Shown in pieces: positions 61,529-64,000 of a stretch of DNA of 64,000 nt. Each line of letters opens with the position of its first letter. Within the stretch, counting starts at the first letter, position 1. Under the pieces are notes generated by a model. It was not told the origin of the DNA. It searched no databases and was given only the letters and a program-made list of their open reading frames with translations. The position numbers and the translations under genes were made by a program. The stretch is from Piscicola geometra (Eukaryota > Annelida > Clitellata > Hirudinida > Piscicolidae), in the NCBI GenBank assembly GCA_943735955.1, contig OX030965.1, positions 5,944,003 through 6,008,002 of the forward strand, given 5' to 3'.

Positions 61529-64000
61529 ATGTCAGACGATGAGGAACTGCGGAGACTTCGAGATGCAGCCTTACGATCCAAAAAAAGATCCAAACAACCC
61601 AAATCCAGTGACGCAGTTTGCAACAGTTTCGAGGAAGTAGCCAAAGAATTCGTCAAAAACGATCTCTCTTCAAAATCGAATTCGAACAGTTCTTCTGTCC
61701 AGCCTGCACTTCAAGTTTGATTTGAAAAGAATATATGCATATCTGTTAACATTTTAAATTTCTCAGTCCTAAAGGTCACTGAAAATTGATCAAATAGTTA
61801 ACCTTTCAAAGTTCTTTGCTTTGAACTATTTTATTATATTTTTAAGGTTAACAAGTTTTTACATTTTTTGGGGTATTACTTCAACACTCTAATTTCATTG
61901 CCATCATTATCATCAAAAACTCTTCATAATGTGATATTGACATATGAATGTCATGGTCCATGTATAAACTGTGTATATGATCTCCACAGCTTTAGAAGTT
62001 CTCAAAAACACTACAACTGTTTTACAATTATTAAATTATTTAGCATAAAAAGTTCACTATTAATATTTTTATCAATCATAGTCTTTTAAAACTATTTCAT
62101 TAAAATAAATTATTTTTAAATATTATATAATTAATTAAAATTTTTATTAATTATTAAATTTTATTAATGCATTGTTAAAACTATGGGGCTTACATTTACA
62201 AAAAATATCATTTCATCACTACCTTTCACATCCACCAGGTATCATTACCAGCCTTCACTAGGGAGGATTGGCATTCTGGATTGATTGAGCTTATCAAGAA
62301 AAAAATCCCAAAAAGCCATCCCATCCCGTCCACTTCTTCTCCCCACCATCCATCCACCCATCTCCACCACCCACCACCATCTCTCGCTCATCAATCAACC
62401 CAAAATTTTTCCATCCATCCGAATTCCCTCCCTCAACAACCTCCCAACAGCCATCTCACAGTTTCCAACGTACAATCATCCACCCACACTCTTCAGTCAT
62501 TTGTTTCCCACTCCACAGCCCTCATCACCCACCCACCCATGCCTCCACCACCCTCCAACACCACCCCTCACCACTACATCATGCCCGACCCATCTTCCAA
62601 AATGGCTCAACCATTCATACCTTATATGTTACAACATCAACAACAACAACAACCATTTATTCTTCAACAACAAATTATTCCAGTTCTACAACACTTTCTG
62701 CCCGGCCAACACCCCCCTCACCACCACCCCCTTCCTTCCCAGCGCCTCCCCCTCTCCCAATCACTACCTAACTTCACCATCCCCATCCATTCAAATCCCT
62801 TCTCCACCCACTCCACACCTGTCGACACCACCACCGCAACCACCAAACAACAACTAAAAAACAACAAACAACCACTCAACAACAAACGAAGTAATTTGAT
62901 TGTTGTTCCAGTCAACAACACCAACAACAACAATTCTCAGAATCGATATGCATCCAAAACACACTTCCAGTCCTTCACCTCAAACCAAACCACCACTAGC
63001 ACCTCAATTAATGGCAGCAGCTTCAACAACAAAAAGACAACCACAATGGCCACCACTGCCACCACCACTACTACTAATACATCAACCACCACGGCCACTT
63101 TTTGTAGACCACAAGATAAGTGGACTAACAACAACGGCAACAAAGTTGACGATAAGTCTAATTCCAAAAGTAAGTTTTTGGATAGATTATATTTATTAGA
63201 ATAAAATATATTTTTTGCAAAATATTCGCTAAATAAATAGGTTCTTATTGATGGTTTGCAAGTTTCTTATCCATCCATCCAACCATACATCCATCCAACC
63301 ATCCATCCATCCATCCATCCATCCATCCATCCATCTATCCAACCATCCATCCATCCATCCATCCATCCATCCATCCATCCATCCATCCATCCATCCATCC
63401 ATCCATCCATCCATCCAACCATCCATCCATCCATCCATCCATCCATCCATCCATCCCTCAATTATTTAATCATGTATTTCTTTCTTTACAGGTAAAAAAA
63501 GTAAATTCGATAGATATGATGATTCGGAAAGTAGTGATGATGATGATGATGATGTTGATGAGGAGGATGAAGATGATAGTAGTGTTAGTGGAAAAGATGA
63601 CATGCAAGTTTGGAACAACAACGAAAACAACAACAACAAAAGTAACAACACATTTCATGAAAATGACTTGAATAATGGTGATAAAAACACCATTCACTTA
63701 ATCACCAAGCCTGTAAATAATGATGATGTGAAACCAATTAGTGACTCTAATTTAAAATTAATTAGGGATACTAATTATAATTCAATTGATCATCGTACAC
63801 CTGAGATGTCAATTTTGGGGGTGGTGAATGGAGAGGCGGTTGAGTTAAATAACCCCTCCATGCCAGCCACCCTTGCCAACCACCACCACCATGTTATAGC
63901 TTCGAACAACAACAACAACAGTCTTGTTATTGTTACTGATGATTTGTTACACAATTCCTTGTTAAGTAACGTTAATACCGCTGTTATAACAGATGTTAAT
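61529..64000 (+). CDS. unrecognised low-complexity protein, N-terminal part (runs off window)
   Basis: Exons 61529-61714, 62239-63169, 63492->64000, phases consistent; about 540 residues seen. It starts [20 protein letters not shown], preceded by CACAGAGC. Exon 2 opens [20 protein letters not shown] and continues Pro/His/Ser/Gln-rich, then Asn/Thr-rich. Exon 3 is Asp/Glu- and Asn-rich ([20 protein letters not shown]), open to the window end. The acidic, charged start with an LRRLRxxALRSK motif looks like an intrinsically disordered nuclear or RNA-processing factor, but I cannot name it. Exon 3 has no ATG early in the frame, so simple ORF calling would miss it. Confidence 0.7.
63270..63456 (+). 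repeat. (CCAT)n array between exons of the last gene
   Basis: CATC tetranucleotide repeat, about 45 units with CAACCAT variants, C-rich in the gene's sense, upstream of the acceptor CTTTACAG at 63491. Confidence 0.95.

Overview
This window is compact, intron-rich nuclear DNA from an invertebrate animal. Every coding region I could read is a metazoan multi-exon gene with GT..AG introns. Several have intron positions or domain sets shared across animals: a calmodulin-type intron right after the ATG, a 42-exon IQGAP, a 15-exon SPTLC1. The introns are short and are built largely of simple repeats: CA/GT, GAT/ATC, AGT and ACT runs, plus C-rich or G-rich minisatellites. A degenerate TTAGGG-type interstitial array fits a TTAGGG-telomere animal. 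I cannot name the phylum from sequence alone.

Layout, left to right: the 3' part of a huntingtin (HTT) orthologue, + strand, ending at 5277; a complete SPTLC1 (serine palmitoyltransferase subunit 1), - strand, 11147 to 5978; an unrecognised two-membrane-segment protein, + strand, 11883-13169; a complete IQGAP, - strand, 33297 to 14107; a long coiled-coil protein with a degenerate kinesin motor, + strand, 34733-42371; a divergent calmodulin-like gene, - strand, 47376 to about 43236; claspin, - strand, 57515 to 47697; ERAL1 (mitochondrial Era-like GTPase), - strand, 61146 to 57771; and the 5' part of an unrecognised Asn/Asp/Pro-rich protein, + strand, from 61529 past the window end. I built the gene models by hand. 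For all genes but one the exon phases close without conflict across every junction; one claspin junction and the calmodulin-like 3' end stay open.

Two DNA transposons sit in introns. One is a piggyBac element (44605-46972) with TTAA target duplications, 13-bp inverted ends and an apparently intact three-exon transposase, in intron 2 of the calmodulin-like gene. The other is a decayed hAT element (53190-54795) with 12-bp inverted ends and a perfect 8-bp target duplication, in a claspin intron. Two different tRNA-like (SINE-like) sequences lie in IQGAP introns.

The genes are functionally unrelated (sphingolipid synthesis, cytoskeletal scaffolding, replication checkpoint, mitoribosome assembly), so no pathway cluster is implied. 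The striking shared feature is architectural. Repeat tracts are anchored on splice junctions and oriented by the transcription direction of the host gene. GT/GAT/GGT-rich tracts follow 5' splice sites and CA/CAT/CCA-rich tracts run into the CAG of 3' splice sites. In several places the splice site itself has been tandemly copied. I regard this as the best candidate for an undescribed phenomenon in the window.
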